DNA from: Paenochrobactrum glaciei
Lineage (GTDB): Bacteria > Pseudomonadota > Alphaproteobacteria > Rhizobiales > Rhizobiaceae
Length of the DNA: 64,000 bases
Assembly: GCF_039522165.1 (NCBI RefSeq)
Contig: NZ_BAAADE010000001.1
Location: 434,001-498,000 of the forward strand
Direction of reading: 5' to 3'
The notes below the pieces were generated by a model that saw only the letters and a list, made by a program, of their open reading frames with translations, did not search any database and had not been told where the DNA came from. Every line of letters begins with the position of its first letter. Position 1 is the stretch's first letter. Shown in pieces: positions 33,377 to 42,626 of the stretch. The translations under genes were made by a program, and so were the position numbers.

Positions 33377-34531
33377 ATGGATGCTATCCAGCAGGCAGAT
33401 ACAGCAGCTTTTGGCAGCGGGCGCACCGAACATGCCAATGCAATTATTACAGGAAACGGCTTACGGGTTGACCAATCCAGAAGACGCGGACGTGCTGCCG
33501 GTATCAATCCGTCAGGCCGTTTTGAACAATTTTCGCGTGATGATTTTGATGACGGCTGGCAGAGCTTTGAAGAGCTTGAGCCGTTTAAAACCGAAGTGCA
33601 GGTGGAGAAACCGCGCAGCATTATCACCCGCAATGATTCGCCTGATCTCGGCTTTGACCGCTCCATCAACCCCTATCGTGGTTGCGAGCATGGCTGTATC
33701 TATTGTTTCGCTCGCCCGACCCATAGCTATATGGGGCTGTCGGCCGGTATTGATTTTGAGGCCAAGCTCTTTGCCAAGCCGGATGCACCGCATCTGTTGC
33801 AGCGAGAATTGTCGAAGTCCGGTTATATTCCGCGCACTATAGCTATTGGCAGCAATACCGACCCTTACCAGCCCATAGAGAAAAAATGGCGTATCATGCG
33901 CGGCCTGCTTGAAGTGCTGGAAGATGCACAACATCCTGTTGCCATCGTCACGAAGTCGGGTCTGGTTAGCCGCGACATCGACATTTTAAGCCGCATGGCG
34001 GAAAAAGGTTTGGTCAAGGTGGTAGTTTCACTGACCACGATGGATGCTAAATTGTCCCGCACAATGGAGCCGCGCGCTGCAACACCAACATTGCGCCTGC
34101 AAACCATGCGTGAGTTAACACAAGCTGGTATCCCCGTATCCGCGATGTTAGGGCCTGTCATTCCCGGTATTAACGATCATGAGATCGAGCGTATTCTGGA
34201 TGCAGCTGCCGCCGCAGGTGCTGAAGAAGCCGGTTATGTTCTGTTGCGCTTGCCGTTAGAAGTAGCGCCGCTTTTCAAAGAATGGCTGCTGCGTAATTAT
34301 CCCGATAAATATCGCCATGTGTTGACGCTTTTACGCTCCATGCGTGGTGGCAAGGATTATGATGCGGAATGGGGCAAACGCATGCGCGGTGAAGGCCCAT
34401 ATGCCTGGCAGATCGGCAGACGTTTTGAAATTGCCGCCAAAAAACTTGGCCTCAATACCAGCAAAAAGCGTTTACGCACTGATCTGTTTAGTCCAAGGCA
34501 AGAAGGCGGCACACAACTTTCATTGTTTTAA
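33377..34531 (+). CDS. PA0069 family radical SAM protein (SplB/COG1533 group)
   Basis: Radical SAM enzyme of the COG1533 group, whose founder is spore photoproduct lyase, so these proteins are often called DNA repair photolyases; the true substrate of the PA0069 family is unknown. The 384 residues have the cluster motif C-x3-C-x2-C in YRGCEHGCIYCFARPTHSYM (about residues 97-116) and downstream AIGSNTDPYQPIEKK and MLGPVIPGINDHEIERIL of the SAM barrel. The C-terminus is basic (LNTSKKRLRTDLF). GGAG lies 7 bases before ATG. It is transcribed from the LexA-type promoter at 33244, which suggests DNA-damage induction. Confidence 0.9.
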   Translation: MDAIQQADTAAFGSGRTEHANAIITGNGLRVDQSRRRGRAAGINPSGRFEQFSRDDFDDGWQSFEELEPFKTEVQVEKPRSIITRNDSPDLGFDRSINPYRGCEHGCIYCFARPTHSYMGLSAGIDFEAKLFAKPDAPHLLQRELSKSGYIPRTIAIGSNTDPYQPIEKKWRIMRGLLEVLEDAQHPVAIVTKSGLVSRDIDILSRMAEKGLVKVVVSLTTMDAKLSRTMEPRAATPTLRLQTMRELTQAGIPVSAMLGPVIPGINDHEIERILDAAAAAGAEEAGYVLLRLPLEVAPLFKEWLLRNYPDKYRHVLTLLRSMRGGKDYDAEWGKRMRGEGPYAWQIGRRFEIAAKKLGLNTSKKRLRTDLFSPRQEGGTQLSLF

Positions 34532-34621
34532 TGAAGCGCGCTGGTCTATTCACGAGCCTATGTGTGCAACAAGGGCATTTCCGTTGTTTAATTTTAACGG
34601 TTCAATGCTCTAATCTCTCAC

Positions 34622-35284
34622 ATGGCTCGTAAAATTAGTGATTCTTCATCCCCCCTTCCCCTCACCTATACGCCCGATTTCTCACATGAGAACCGGCTCT
34701 ATCAAGATGGCTGCCAATTTGTGGCAGGCATTGATGAGGCAGGTCGTGGGCCGCTAGCAGGGCCGGTTGTGGCCGCAGCCGTAGTTCTGGATCCGGATAA
34801 TTTGCCTGAAGGTCTGGATGATTCCAAACGCCTGACTGCCGTAAAACGCGCGAAGCTCTATGATCTGATTTTAACGCAGGCTCTGGCCGTCTCTGCGGTC
34901 AGCCTGTCAGCTGATGAAATTGATAACAGCAATATCCGCAAAGCCGCACTTACCGCTATGCAGCGTGCTGTGGCATCGTCAGCAGTTAAAATAGATTACG
35001 CGCTTGTTGATGGGCGCGATGTGCCCCCTCACCTGACATGCAATGCTGAAGCACTGATTAAAGGCGATCAGCGTTCGGTATCGATTGCAGCGGCATCAAT
35101 TGTTGCCAAGGTTACCCGTGACCGCATGATGGAACTGGCAGGCAAGCATCATCCTGAATATGGTTTTGAAGGTCATGCCGGTTATGGCACTGCCAAGCAT
35201 CGCGAGGCGATTGAAACGACAGGGCCCGTTCCCGGCCTTCATCGTTATACATTCGCACCGATAAAAGGCCGCTTCATCCGCTAA
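34622..35284 (+). CDS. rnhB: ribonuclease HII
   Basis: Endonuclease that cuts RNA in RNA-DNA hybrids, including single ribonucleotides in DNA. The 220 residues carry the catalytic DE pair in GIDEAGRGPLAGPVVAAAVVL (Asp38, Glu39), DDSKRLTAVKR, the third Asp in YALVDGRDVP (about 127-136) and SVSIAAASIVAKVTRDRMM. No PIP-like C-terminal box is visible. The ATG at 34622 lacks a strong ribosome site. It sits between the radical SAM gene and the convergent F0 operon. Confidence 0.96.
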   Translation: MARKISDSSSPLPLTYTPDFSHENRLYQDGCQFVAGIDEAGRGPLAGPVVAAAVVLDPDNLPEGLDDSKRLTAVKRAKLYDLILTQALAVSAVSLSADEIDNSNIRKAALTAMQRAVASSAVKIDYALVDGRDVPPHLTCNAEALIKGDQRSVSIAAASIVAKVTRDRMMELAGKHHPEYGFEGHAGYGTAKHREAIETTGPVPGLHRYTFAPIKGRFIR

Positions 35285-35393
35285 CCAAGCGACCTGTCGC
35301 AGCGCGACTAAAATATCGAAGCCGCACCCGCACATGCGGCTAAAGACTGTTGCTTGTTACATAAGCACAAACAGACGGATTTATAGTCAAAAT

Positions 35394-35427
35394 AAAAAAC
35401 GCCACCTCAATCAAGAGATGGCGTTTT
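35394..35427 (-). terminator. rho-independent terminator of the F0 ATP synthase operon
   Basis: ACGCCACCTC and GAGATGGCGT (about 35399-35425) form a stem with one G-U pair on the leftward strand, followed by six T's. Confidence 0.82.
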
Positions 35428-35450
35428 AAAAATCAGACTGATTAAAACTC

Positions 35451-35933
35451 TTAGTTCAAACGGGATTTAACCTGTTCAAGCGAGTCTTTAAAGAATGTTG
35501 CAGAAGCTTTCGCATCAACCTTGTCGGCAACGATACGGGTTGCAGCAGCAACAGCCAGTTCGACAGCAGCTGTGCGAACTTCTTTAATTGCTTCCGCTTC
35601 AGCGCTGGCAATTTTCTGTTCAGCAAGCTTGTTGCGACGAGCAACATATTCTTCTGTTTTCTGCTTGGCATCTTCAACAATCGCATTGGCTTCACGGCCA
35701 GCAGCAGCAACGATGTCGCTTGCTTCCTTTTCCGCTTCCTTGCGCTTGCGATGATACTCAGCCAACAGTGCCTGAGCTTCTTCACGCAATGTACGTGCTT
35801 CATCGAGTTCGTTAGAAATCTTTGCTGCGCGTTCATCCAAAGACTTGGCAACTGCACCAGGCACTTTAAGATAAACAATTATTGCCAGAAAAATTACGAG
35901 GCCGACGAGTGCCCAAAACGTAGCGTCCATCAT
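35451..35933 (-). CDS. atpF: F0F1 ATP synthase subunit b
   Basis: Peripheral-stalk subunit b of the F0 sector, linking the membrane part to F1. The 160 residues comprise one N-terminal membrane span (TFWALVGLVIFLAIIVYLKV, residues 5-24) and a long charged helix rich in Ala, Glu and Lys (about 30-150). Last gene of the leftward atpI-atpB-atpE-atpF'-atpF operon, followed by a terminator. As in other alphaproteobacteria and cyanobacteria, there are two diverged b-type genes, and the F1 genes are not here. Confidence 0.95.
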   Translation of the reverse strand: MMDATFWALVGLVIFLAIIVYLKVPGAVAKSLDERAAKISNELDEARTLREEAQALLAEYHRKRKEAEKEASDIVAAAGREANAIVEDAKQKTEEYVARRNKLAEQKIASAEAEAIKEVRTAAVELAVAAATRIVADKVDAKASATFFKDSLEQVKSRLN

Positions 35934-35941
35934 CGTCTCCT

Positions 35942-36529
35942 TTAGGCGCTGACTGCTTTAACAGCAGCGGTAACAGTTGATTTATCAACCTTGGTACCGA
36001 TCAGCTCGTCAATAATGTCAGCTGCAGTTTCTTCAGCAATCGAACCAACATCGCTCATGGCTTTCGCCTTGATTTCAGCAATGCTGTTTTCAGCTTTTTC
36101 AAGCTTTGCTTCCAAAGTTTTTTCTACAGCGCTACGCTCAGCTTCAGCTTCTGCTTTCGCTTTTTCGCGTGCTTCATTACCGATTGCTGCGGCTTTGGTA
36201 CGGGCTTGAGACAGTTCTGTTTCATAAGCAACGATCGCATTGTCTGCGTCCTGCTTCAAACGTGCTGCCTGATCCAAATCCTGTGCGATACGATCGCGAC
36301 GAGTTTCGATCACGCCACCAATACGCGGTACAACCACGCGGGACATGAACAGATAGAAAAGCCCAAACGTAATAGCAAGCCACAAGAGCTGCGATGCGTA
36401 ATGGGTAGAATCGAACGGAGGAAACACGCCGCCCGTGCCGGATTCATGGGCAATACCGGTTTCGGTATGCACAGCTTCAACAGGCTGGGCTTCCGTTGCA
36501 GTTTGGGCAAACGCCGTGGACACGAACAT
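35942..36529 (-). CDS. atpF': F0F1 ATP synthase subunit b'
   Basis: Second, diverged b-type peripheral-stalk subunit (b', also called AtpG/AtpX), expected to pair with AtpF as a heterodimer. The 195 residues have a polar N-terminal stretch of about 45 residues, one membrane span (YASQLLWLAITFGLFYLFMS, about 44-63) and a long Ala/Lys/Glu-rich helix. The N-terminus MFVSTAFAQTATEA looks like a short signal sequence, which is common in b'. It lies 8 bases upstream of atpF and 100 bases downstream of atpE. Confidence 0.94.
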   Translation of the reverse strand: MFVSTAFAQTATEAQPVEAVHTETGIAHESGTGGVFPPFDSTHYASQLLWLAITFGLFYLFMSRVVVPRIGGVIETRRDRIAQDLDQAARLKQDADNAIVAYETELSQARTKAAAIGNEAREKAKAEAEAERSAVEKTLEAKLEKAENSIAEIKAKAMSDVGSIAEETAADIIDELIGTKVDKSTVTAAVKAVSA

Positions 36530-36629
36530 CCAATCTTCCTCTTCACTCAGGCGTCATATGCAACAGCCGACCGCGCATAATCCTTAAATTTAAGAACAGC
36601 GCGGTCAGGCCATATTTGTTGCGTCGATC

Positions 36630-36857
36630 TTAGACAGCGAACAAGAGCAGAAGCGCGATGAGCAAGGAGAAAATGCCCAGAGCTTCCGTAACAGCGAAAC
36701 CGAACACCAGACGGCCGAACTGGCTGTCAGCTGCTGAAGGGTTACGCAGTGCACCTGAAAGGTAGCTGCCGAAGATGTTGCCGAGACCGAGGGCCGTACC
36801 GGCCATACCGAAACAGGCAAGACCCGCGCCGATGTATTTTGCTGCTTCCGCTTCCAT
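36630..36857 (-). CDS. atpE: F0F1 ATP synthase subunit c
   Basis: Proteolipid of the rotary c-ring. The 75 residues form two membrane helices joined by the polar loop RNPSAADS (residues 38-45). The proton-carrying acid is Glu58 in FAVTEALGIF, and the surrounding residues lack the Gln/Glu pattern of Na+-type rings, so proton coupling is expected. GGAG lies about 6 bases before ATG. Middle gene of the F0 operon. Confidence 0.97.
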   Translation of the reverse strand: MEAEAAKYIGAGLACFGMAGTALGLGNIFGSYLSGALRNPSAADSQFGRLVFGFAVTEALGIFSLLIALLLLFAV

Positions 36858-36926
36858 GATGAGCTCCTTTTGGATTAATTAGCTATGCGGATTTCTGTTC
36901 TGGCGGAAATCCGCCGGCGAGAAGTT

Positions 36927-37676
36927 TTAGTGACCGGCATGCACCGCGTCATTGATGTACATGCAAGTTAGAACTGTGAAAACATAGGCCTGCAGGAATG
37001 CAACGAGGAATTCCAGTGCAGTGATGGCAACCGTCATGAAGAGCGGGAGAATTGCGCCACCAATACCGATAGGACCAAGTGCAGCCATTGAAACAATGAA
37101 GCCTGCAAAGATCTTAAGGGTGATGTGTCCAGCCAGCATACTGGCGAAAAGACGAACTGAAAGGCTGATCGGACGGGACAGGAAGGAGATCACTTCAATG
37201 ATCGATACCAATGGTACGATAATCATTGGGACGCCCTGCGGCACGAACAGCTTCAGGAAACCAAAGCCATGCTTGTAGAAACCGTAAATGATCACAGTTC
37301 CGATAACGAGCATTGAAAGGGCAAAAGTAACAATGATCTGACTGGTAATCGTATAGAAATACGGGAACAGACCAAGGAAGTTAGCCACGAGAATGAACAT
37401 GAACAGGGTAAAGACAAAGGGGAAGAATTTCATACCCTTTGACCCGGCCGAATCCCTTAGGCTCGTCGCGACAAATTCATAAGCCATTTCCGATACAGAC
37501 TGCATGCGGGTTGGCACAAGACCACGACCCGATGAAGAAAAGAAAAGAAACGCTGAAGCCACAACGACAGTTGCGACCATAAAAGCTGATGCGTTGGTGA
37601 AAGAGAGGTCGACACCGCCGACGTCGATAGGAATCCACCGGGAAATTTGGAACTGATGGATCGGATCGTTTGCCAC
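36927..37676 (-). CDS. atpB: F0F1 ATP synthase subunit a
   Basis: Membrane subunit a, forming the proton half-channels beside the c-ring. The 249 residues contain about six hydrophobic segments and the essential Arg in SLSVRLFASMLAGHITLKI (about residues 170-188), with the conserved C-terminal LEFLVAFLQAYVFTVLTCMYINDA. The start is GTG at 37676 with GAGG 5 bases before. It is 130 bases downstream of atpI and 69 bases upstream of atpE. Confidence 0.97.
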   Translation of the reverse strand: MANDPIHQFQISRWIPIDVGGVDLSFTNASAFMVATVVVASAFLFFSSSGRGLVPTRMQSVSEMAYEFVATSLRDSAGSKGMKFFPFVFTLFMFILVANFLGLFPYFYTITSQIIVTFALSMLVIGTVIIYGFYKHGFGFLKLFVPQGVPMIIVPLVSIIEVISFLSRPISLSVRLFASMLAGHITLKIFAGFIVSMAALGPIGIGGAILPLFMTVAITALEFLVAFLQAYVFTVLTCMYINDAVHAGH

Positions 37677-37806
37677 CTTAACCTCGTCTATCGTCCGTTG
37701 CCCGCAGGCGTTGAAGTCACCGGCTTTTACAAGCCTTTCACGAAAAGTGCATTACACAAGTTTCGTACTAAGTCAAAATTGTCTTAGCAATACGCCAACA
37801 CAATAT

Positions 37807-38211
37807 CTATTCTTTTTCGTGCTTTTGCGCTCTTAAACTTAAGTCGTCTTTTTCAGCGACTTTGCCAGTAACGCGTAGCACATTCAAAACGCCTGCTGCA
37901 AAGCCAAGCATGAGGAAGATAATTAATCCCCAAGGCGATGTAGCAGCAACCTGATCAATAGACCAGCCAATTAGCGCACCAACGACGATTCCGGCGATAA
38001 ATTCGCTGGATATTTTCATGGCCTGCGCAACTTGAGCTGAATTCTCAGATTGCCCGTTCTGCGAATTTTGTTTCTTAAACGCCCCTTTTTTGACCAAATC
38101 GGCTTCTAGTTTGTTTAAGCGGTCTGCAAAATTCGATGAAGATGAGTTTTGCTGCCCGTTTGCTGCATCGTCAGTTCCAGATGGCGTTTTGCGGTCTTTA
38201 TCGCTTGCCAT
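37807..38211 (-). CDS. atpI: AtpI protein (ATP synthase assembly)
   Basis: Small membrane protein that begins bacterial atp operons and helps c-ring assembly or Mg2+ supply. Of 134 residues, the first 65 are polar and low-complexity (Ser, Asn, Gln, Lys). Two membrane spans follow: EFIAGIVVGALIGWSIDQVA (about 69-88) and WGLIIFLMLGFAAGVLNVLR (about 93-112), the usual AtpI pattern. AGGAGG lies 8 bases before ATG. A good promoter-like sequence is at 38269-38297. The long polar N-terminus is typical of this order. Confidence 0.93.
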   Translation of the reverse strand: MASDKDRKTPSGTDDAANGQQNSSSSNFADRLNKLEADLVKKGAFKKQNSQNGQSENSAQVAQAMKISSEFIAGIVVGALIGWSIDQVAATSPWGLIIFLMLGFAAGVLNVLRVTGKVAEKDDLSLRAQKHEKE

Positions 38212-38268
38212 AAAGAGCCTCCTTTATTGCGACATGAGGAGAAAAAAGCTCACTTTCAAGATGCGCGC

Positions 38269-38297
38269 AACATATTGGCACGCCGCCTTCTAGTCAA
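38269..38297 (-). promoter_or_regulatory. probable sigma-70-like promoter of the F0 operon
   Basis: On the leftward strand TTGACT and TATGTT are separated by 17 bases, ending about 58 bases before the atpI start. Confidence 0.6.
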
Positions 38298-38412
38298 GGC
38301 GCTGAAACACATGACATTGCAGGTTTTTTACTCAATAAAATCAATGCATTAGATTAATTCTACCTTTGAGCAACCTTAACAAGGCTTCTCAAAGCACCGA
38401 ATCTCTCCAAAA

Positions 38413-39705
38413 TCAGCTCCATCCGCCGTAACGTGTACGGTAGAAAATATGCAGTCCGATTTGTGAAACTTTGATCATTGTCGGGCCCCATTTCGGGCTG
38501 ACATATGTAGCGTGATAATGGGTAGCAGACCCCACTTCCGGCAACCAAATCTGACCGGCAGAGACTGTCTTTGCAACCTGCTTGGCCATCTCCCACTCAG
38601 CCATTTCAGTGACGCGGTGCTTTTGACCGTCACAAGCAAAGGAAAACTGGCAGGCATTCAACATATTTTGGTTTTGATAAACCACGCCACAGATCGTGGA
38701 CGGATAGGCCGGATTGCGCACTCGGTTGAGCACAACCTGCGCAACCCCCACTTGGCCTTTTACAGTTTCGCCGCGCGCTTCATAATAGACCGCTTCAGCC
38801 AAGCACTGCTGTTCTTTCTTCTCAAATGCACTTGGAGGCAAAGGGGCAGCAGCCCATGCATGGTCTTTAGGTCCGATAGGTGGGACAAATCGCCCATCCG
38901 ATTCATCCGGCGACAGAATCGCTTCAAAAGGGGAATTACGCGCATAATCCGGTTTTGGCGGCGCATAACCAAGCGCCAGAGAATCAGGTGTATCATTGGT
39001 AATCAGGCTTGCCAGCATGGTTGGAACCGGCACTTTAGGCTTAGCAACGACCGGCCTGTGAAAAGCCATCGTGATGGCAATTTCCTGCCCCTCAATCGGC
39101 GATTTATCAAAGCGCATTTTCGCATCGGTTTTTTCTGCCGGACGGGAAATCATGCTGACGCGATCAAGCAGACTGCCAGCGCTGAAAGCGCGCTGCGGCG
39201 CGACCGGCGCAATAGTTACGATTCGCCCCTGCTTATCACCACGTACAATGCGCGCTTCATCCGGATCAGGATCATCAACGCCAAGCTTTGCCTGACGGCT
39301 GACACCACCCACAGCCACCTTGCCGATACCCTCGACATTAATACCAGCGGCCGCAACCGAGCCTGTGACCAACGAAGCATCAACAAATTGCATCTCCGCC
39401 TTATGGACAGAGCCCGCAGGCGCCGGCGTCATATAAGCCGTCCAGCGGTTTTCGCCCTGCTCTGACGATGTCACAAGACTGGCCATATCCTGAAAGGCAA
39501 TAGCGGTTGTACTGAGAAGGCTGAATGCCGCCGCGATCAGCGCCGGAGCAACAACACCGTGACGCGATTGCTCAACGCGCGGATAAGCGCGAACGGCATA
39601 ATAACGCCCATCCTCAGGGCAATAACCCTGAGCCGGATATTGCCACTCTGTTTGTGACAGGCCTTTGGAACGGCGGCCAAACTTCCGCAGTGACAAAAAG
39701 CGCAC
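38413..39705 (-). CDS. cell wall hydrolase, SleB/CwlJ type (Hydrolase_2)
   Basis: Peptidoglycan hydrolase whose C-terminal about 130 residues are a SleB/CwlJ lytic-transglycosylase domain: CLAEAVYYEARGETVKGQVGV with the catalytic Glu, VLNRVRNPAYPSTICGVVYQ, CQFSFACDG and THYHATYVSPKW. The N-terminal 300 residues include one hydrophobic segment (GVVAPALIAAAFSLLSTTAIAF, about 50-71 from this start) and a long low-homology linker. The start is taken as GTG at 39705, six bases after GGAG; GTG at 39717 is the longest frame but lacks a site. It is monocistronic behind a very AT-rich upstream region. Confidence 0.87.
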   Translation of the reverse strand: MRFLSLRKFGRRSKGLSQTEWQYPAQGYCPEDGRYYAVRAYPRVEQSRHGVVAPALIAAAFSLLSTTAIAFQDMASLVTSSEQGENRWTAYMTPAPAGSVHKAEMQFVDASLVTGSVAAAGINVEGIGKVAVGGVSRQAKLGVDDPDPDEARIVRGDKQGRIVTIAPVAPQRAFSAGSLLDRVSMISRPAEKTDAKMRFDKSPIEGQEIAITMAFHRPVVAKPKVPVPTMLASLITNDTPDSLALGYAPPKPDYARNSPFEAILSPDESDGRFVPPIGPKDHAWAAAPLPPSAFEKKEQQCLAEAVYYEARGETVKGQVGVAQVVLNRVRNPAYPSTICGVVYQNQNMLNACQFSFACDGQKHRVTEMAEWEMAKQVAKTVSAGQIWLPEVGSATHYHATYVSPKWGPTMIKVSQIGLHIFYRTRYGGWS

Positions 39706-40033
39706 CGAACTCTCCACTCAATTAACACGAACTCACTCAACTGACGCCGATAATGAAGTATTAACCTTGATGGATAGTTAACAAATGCACATTAATATCT
39801 CGGTAATATTGGTAAATGATTTATTAAATCATATAATTCATTAAAATTTTTAAATATAAATTAAATTATCGACAAGAATATTCAATATAAAATTATTTAA
39901 ATATAACATAAAATCGAATTTAATAAATAAAACTTGTAAATTAATCAATACAAAAAAATATCATCCTTTTCACATAACAAAAAAAGCTCCGGAACATTGT
40001 CCGGAGCTTTCATCATTTCAGAAAACGCTAACT
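39706..40033. other. very AT-rich intergenic block upstream of the SleB-type gene
   Basis: About 330 bases, much richer in A and T than the surroundings, with many TTAA and AATT runs (39780-39970). No ORF or RNA gene is visible. TTAA-N7-GTAA at 39792-39806 resembles a CtrA site with one mismatch. The der terminator occupies its right end. Confidence 0.5.
39979..40011 (-). terminator. rho-independent terminator after der
   Basis: AGCTCCGGA (39985-39993) and TCCGGAGCT (40000-40008), loop ACATTG, followed on the leftward strand by seven T's. Confidence 0.87.
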
Positions 40034-41494
40034 TTAACGCTTTTTCTTCGCCCGATTAGCAAAAGGATTATCCGATGTACGCAACGACAAGCGGATCGGA
40101 ACCCCCGGCATATCGAATGTGTCGCGCAAACCGTTAATCAAATAACGGACATAAGATTGCGGCATCACATCCGGACGCGAGCAAGAAACCACGAAGCCTG
40201 GCGGACGGGTCTTGATCTGCGTCATATATTTAACTTTGAGACGACGACCGGCAACAGCTGGCGGCGGATGATGGGTGATAACCCCTTCCAGCCAGCGGTT
40301 AAGCTTACCTGTCGAAATACGACGGTTCCAGATTTCATCTGTAATCGCCACATTTTCCATCAGCTTATCAATGCCCTGCCCGCGCTCACCGGAAATCGGC
40401 ACAGCACGGATACCGCGCACCTGCGGCAACAAACGGGCAGTTTTTTCGTAAAGGTCAGCCAGCACCATCTGGCGGTCTTCCACCAGATCCCACTTGTTGA
40501 ACGCGATAATCGGAGCGCGGCCTTCACGGATAATCAGATCAGCGATCTGCAAATCCTGCTTTTCAAACGGAATAGTCGCATCAAGAACAATGATGACAAC
40601 TTCCGCAAAACGAATAGCATTCAGACCATCAGATACAGCGAGTTTTTCGAGCTTTTCCTGCACACGTGACTTACGGCGCAGACCGGCTGTATCAAACAGT
40701 TTGATCTGACGGCCACGCCATTCCCAGTCAACAGAAATAGAATCACGTGTAATACCGGCTTCAGGCCCCGTCAGCAGACGGTCTTCACCCAGCATCGTAT
40801 TGATGAGTGTTGATTTACCGGCATTCGGACGACCGACAATTGCAATGCGCAATGGCTTGGTCGGATCATAGGCCGGAACATTTTCTGCATCCGGATCTTC
40901 GATATCATCACCAACAAGTGCGCCGATGACTGCAGGTGTGAAGACAGCGTCGGCCGCGTGTTCGGCTGCCTCAGCTTTTTCACGGGCAAAAACCCGCTCT
41001 TCGCCAAGTGCTTCCACAATAGCATCACGCAGATCAGCCATACCAAGACCATGCTCGGCAGAAATCGGGCATGGCTCACCAAGACCCAGCGTATAGGCAT
41101 CATAAAGACCGCCCTGACTGCCGCGTGCTTCGGTTTTGTTCACAACCAGAATGACCGGACGGCCGGATTTGCGCACCATTTCGCCAAAGGTCAGATCGGC
41201 AGGTGTCACACCCGCCTTAGCATCAACTACAAACAAAATAGCATCAGCTTCAGTCATCGCCAGTTCTGTCTGGGCACGCATACGTGCTTCCAGCGTGTCG
41301 TTGGCAGCGTCTTCCAAACCTGCCGTATCGATGACCTGAAACCTTAAATCATAAAGTTTCGCATCATGCATCCGGCGGTCACGGGTAACGCCTGGCAGGT
41401 CATCCACCAGCGCGAGCTTGCGCCCGACCAGTCGGTTGAACAAAGTTGACTTGCCGACATTCGGACGTCCGATAATAGCAAGAGTAAAAGACAT
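40034..41494 (-). CDS. der: ribosome biogenesis GTPase Der (EngA)
   Basis: Tandem-GTPase essential for 50S subunit assembly. The 486 residues have GTPase domain 1 (IGRPNVGKSTLFNRL about residues 8-22, DTAGLED, NKTE), an acidic linker (about 165-205), GTPase domain 2 (VGRPNAGKSTLINTM about 221-235, DTAGLRRKS, NKWD) and the C-terminal KH-like domain with RPPGFVVSCSRPDVMPQSY. The TPR gene lies 113 bases upstream on the same strand, as often seen for yfgM-der in proteobacteria. Confidence 0.97.
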   Translation of the reverse strand: MSFTLAIIGRPNVGKSTLFNRLVGRKLALVDDLPGVTRDRRMHDAKLYDLRFQVIDTAGLEDAANDTLEARMRAQTELAMTEADAILFVVDAKAGVTPADLTFGEMVRKSGRPVILVVNKTEARGSQGGLYDAYTLGLGEPCPISAEHGLGMADLRDAIVEALGEERVFAREKAEAAEHAADAVFTPAVIGALVGDDIEDPDAENVPAYDPTKPLRIAIVGRPNAGKSTLINTMLGEDRLLTGPEAGITRDSISVDWEWRGRQIKLFDTAGLRRKSRVQEKLEKLAVSDGLNAIRFAEVVIIVLDATIPFEKQDLQIADLIIREGRAPIIAFNKWDLVEDRQMVLADLYEKTARLLPQVRGIRAVPISGERGQGIDKLMENVAITDEIWNRRISTGKLNRWLEGVITHHPPPAVAGRRLKVKYMTQIKTRPPGFVVSCSRPDVMPQSYVRYLINGLRDTFDMPGVPIRLSLRTSDNPFANRAKKKR

Positions 41495-41607
41495 TGAAGG
41501 GCTTTCCCCATATCGTCATAAGAGCACCCGAAAGCCATGCCATCAGATGCCCCGTTTTTCTTAAAGTTTAATACCGTCTATCAAACAGCGGTATTATTCG
41601 TAAAATA

Positions 41608-42279
41608 TCAGCCTTCAGACAACGTGCCTGCACCACGCATCAAATCGAGCATGGTGTTGGCACGCTGGCGAAGATTAGGAGGGGCAACAGCATCATCAGC
41701 ATTCTGCTTGAACAGTTTCGCCGCATCTTCGTTGCGGCCTGCCTTCCATGCAGCCAGAGCCAAAGTTTCACGCGCGCTGTGACGCATCGGATTGCTGTCT
41801 GCTGACAGGGTTTCCACGCGCTTGGCCACATCGTCATAAGAGCCGCTATCGACCAGAATATAAGCTGCACGCAAACGCGCCATATCACGCAATGGTGCAG
41901 GAATAGCATTATCCTGTGAAGCTTTGTCAAAAGCTTCAACAGCAGCTTTTGCATCACCTTTTTGCAACAGCACAGTGGCTGCACGCAATTGCGCCAAAGC
42001 CGGATAAGAACCATAACCGGTTTTTTCCAGATCATCGAGCGCGGTCAAAGCTTCATCATTTTTGCCCTCGGAGGCCAGATCAAGAGCCGCCAAAAATTTA
42101 TCGCCCGAAGCAGACGATTTGCTCGATGTCCAGCTTGTATAAGCGACATTAGCAGCCGTGCCCAAAACAATGGCAACTGCACAACCGATAATCAACGGAC
42201 CAAACCGCCGCCAGACAGCTTTTGCCTGATCGGATCGGAGTTCCTCGTTTACCTCGCGAATGAAGCTATCGTCTGCCAT
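41608..42279 (-). CDS. membrane-anchored TPR protein (YfgM-like)
   Basis: Inner-membrane protein of 223 residues in the YfgM/TPR_21 family; in E. coli YfgM binds the SecYEG translocon and periplasmic chaperones. A cytosolic N-terminus (FIREVNEELRSDQAKAVWRR), one membrane span (GPLIIGCAVAIVLGTAANVAY, about 28-48) and periplasmic TPR-like helices (about 60-210, such as ALAQLRAATVLLQKGDAKAA) match the family. Position upstream of der supports the call. A 7-bp inverted repeat lies between the two at 41570-41595. Confidence 0.85.
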   Translation of the reverse strand: MADDSFIREVNEELRSDQAKAVWRRFGPLIIGCAVAIVLGTAANVAYTSWTSSKSSASGDKFLAALDLASEGKNDEALTALDDLEKTGYGSYPALAQLRAATVLLQKGDAKAAVEAFDKASQDNAIPAPLRDMARLRAAYILVDSGSYDDVAKRVETLSADSNPMRHSARETLALAAWKAGRNEDAAKLFKQNADDAVAPPNLRQRANTMLDLMRGAGTLSEG

Positions 42280-42626
42280 GAACCTGCCGTCTGAACCTTG
42301 AGTTTCTATTTGCTTTCATACCAGCCACAAAGCCGGTCACAAAAGCTGATCACTTTAACTTAAATGAGCTTTTAATCGGATTTTGCAGCATTTGTAAGCC
42401 CTGACAGACAAATAAGCTGCCGCTTACACCACAAGCCCGATTATTCTCTGATATCAATGACCTGACCTTTGCCACATTCAACATCTAGAAAACAGCCCCG
42501 TTGCCTGACATCTGCATAATAAATGTGGTTATAACAACCCGTTTCAAAGAATCAGGAACAGATAATATATCCATGCTGTGCTTTATATGCTTGGCTCTTA
42601 TGTCCGAACTATGATTGGCTTATTTA
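42280..42626. other. intergenic region without recognised features
   Basis: Divergent spacer of about 350 bases between the YfgM-like gene and the deacetylase gene. No terminator, clear promoter pair or RNA gene is visible. A 35-codon open stretch on the reverse strand (about 42443-42550) has no start codon. Confidence 0.4.

Noticed and set aside
42443..42550. Open reverse-strand stretch reading like a protein (CYNHIYYADVRQRGCFLD...)
   Set aside because: About 35 codons with no start codon or ribosome site; open stretches of this length are common by chance. A broken small gene is possible but unsupported.
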